Part shown: piece after piece, positions 11,555 through 11,687 of the stretch | Position numbering within the stretch: the stretch's first letter is position 1 | Layout of the letters: the number at the start of each line of letters is the position of its first letter | Assembly: GCA_001789205.1 (NCBI GenBank) | Contig: MFYT01000034.1 | Coordinates: forward strand, 1 to 11,687 | Reading direction: 5' to 3' | From: Candidatus Raymondbacteria bacterium RIFOXYA2_FULL_49_16 | GTDB lineage: Bacteria; Fibrobacterota; OXYB2-FULL-49-7; XYB2-FULL-49-35 | DNA length: 11,687 bases | Notes under the pieces: model-generated | Databases searched by the model: none | What the model was told of the DNA's origin: nothing | The model's input: the letters and a program-made list of their open reading frames with translations, nothing else | Program-made: the position numbers and the translations under genes

Positions 11555-11687
11555 CTATTTAACTATCACCATTTTCTTTGTTTTCAGATACTTATCGCCG
11601 ATATTGATTCGGTATACATAGACCCCTGATGCCACATATCTTCCATTGTTCGCCTTGCCATTCCATGCAACCTTGTACCTGTTTGGC
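11555..11687 (-). CDS. C-terminus of a secreted protein with T9SS/FlgD-like sorting tail
   Basis: The last 43 codons of a leftward gene entering from the right edge. The sequence 'YKVAWNGKANNGRYVASGVYV' is followed by 'YRINIGDKYLKTKKMVIVK' and a stop. W-N-G-K-x-x-N-G-x-x-V-A-S-G-V-Y-x-Y-R and the ending 'T-K-K-M-V-I-V-K' match the C-terminal domain (T9SS type A / FlgD Ig-like) found on exported proteins of Bacteroidota, Fibrobacterota and related phyla. The body of the protein, possibly an enzyme, lies outside the window. It is in the same direction as the hexosaminidase, with about 140 bases between. Confidence 0.85.
   Translation of the reverse strand, partial: PNRYKVAWNGKANNGRYVASGVYVYRINIGDKYLKTKKMVIVK

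Noticed and set aside
1-11687. tRNA or rRNA genes
   Set aside because: I saw no cloverleaf pattern with GGTTCGA-type T-arm or conserved rRNA segments; the GGTTC matches belong to domain V hairpins.

Overview
This window looks like part of a mobile, integron-type gene-cassette array from a bacterium of uncertain lineage, running into ordinary chromosomal genes. The right edge carries the C-terminus of a secreted protein with a T9SS/FlgD-like sorting tail next to a GH20 hexosaminidase. That combination points to the FCB superphylum or a neighbouring candidate phylum. Promoters are of the ordinary -35/-10 type. No genus can be named from the sequence.

Left part (1-3471): the N-terminus of a tyrosine recombinase reads leftward off the window. 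Going right, there is a GTTRRRY-type site (226-232) and then four ~80-bp attC-like repeats (307-388, 1210-1291, 2056-2135, 3393-3471). Each repeat has a terminal stem-loop, and between repeats the stem bases co-vary while the loop (TGCC or TACC) is kept. Between repeats lie three gene cassettes, all toxin-antitoxin (TA): AbrB/PIN, VapC-like PIN/Phd, and HigB/HigA plus a BrnT remnant with BrnA. The cassettes have their own promoters; two have palindromes beside the promoter and the third has a direct repeat, all possible operators. The first repeat closes a tiny cassette with no gene.

Middle part (about 3500-7185): the next cassette is broken up by mobile DNA. A class-D (RmInt1-like) group II intron, about 4051-5892, sits inside remains of a second group II intron with a CL/B-like reverse transcriptase. 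The junction lies exactly where the second enzyme's YADD active-site motif should be, just before its F-V-V. Both domain V hairpins are present. The inner reverse transcriptase has a one-base frameshift in a G6 run. The N-terminal part of the outer enzyme is missing. Then come a DUF6788-like gene and the first 52 codons of an IS4/Tn5-type transposase.

Right part (7185-11687): a complete BrnT/BrnA pair is followed by an attC cut off after its first arm. Next are a truncated beta-barrel-like protein, a membrane-anchored protein with GE-x-H and GG-x-x-H motifs (TIKI/ChaN-like), a MntA/HepT toxin-antitoxin pair, a leftward GH20 hexosaminidase, and the tail of a leftward secreted protein.

Taken together, the window shows a TA-rich cassette array with nested retroelements and several decayed parts. 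Six TA loci or remnants occur within 9.5 kb.
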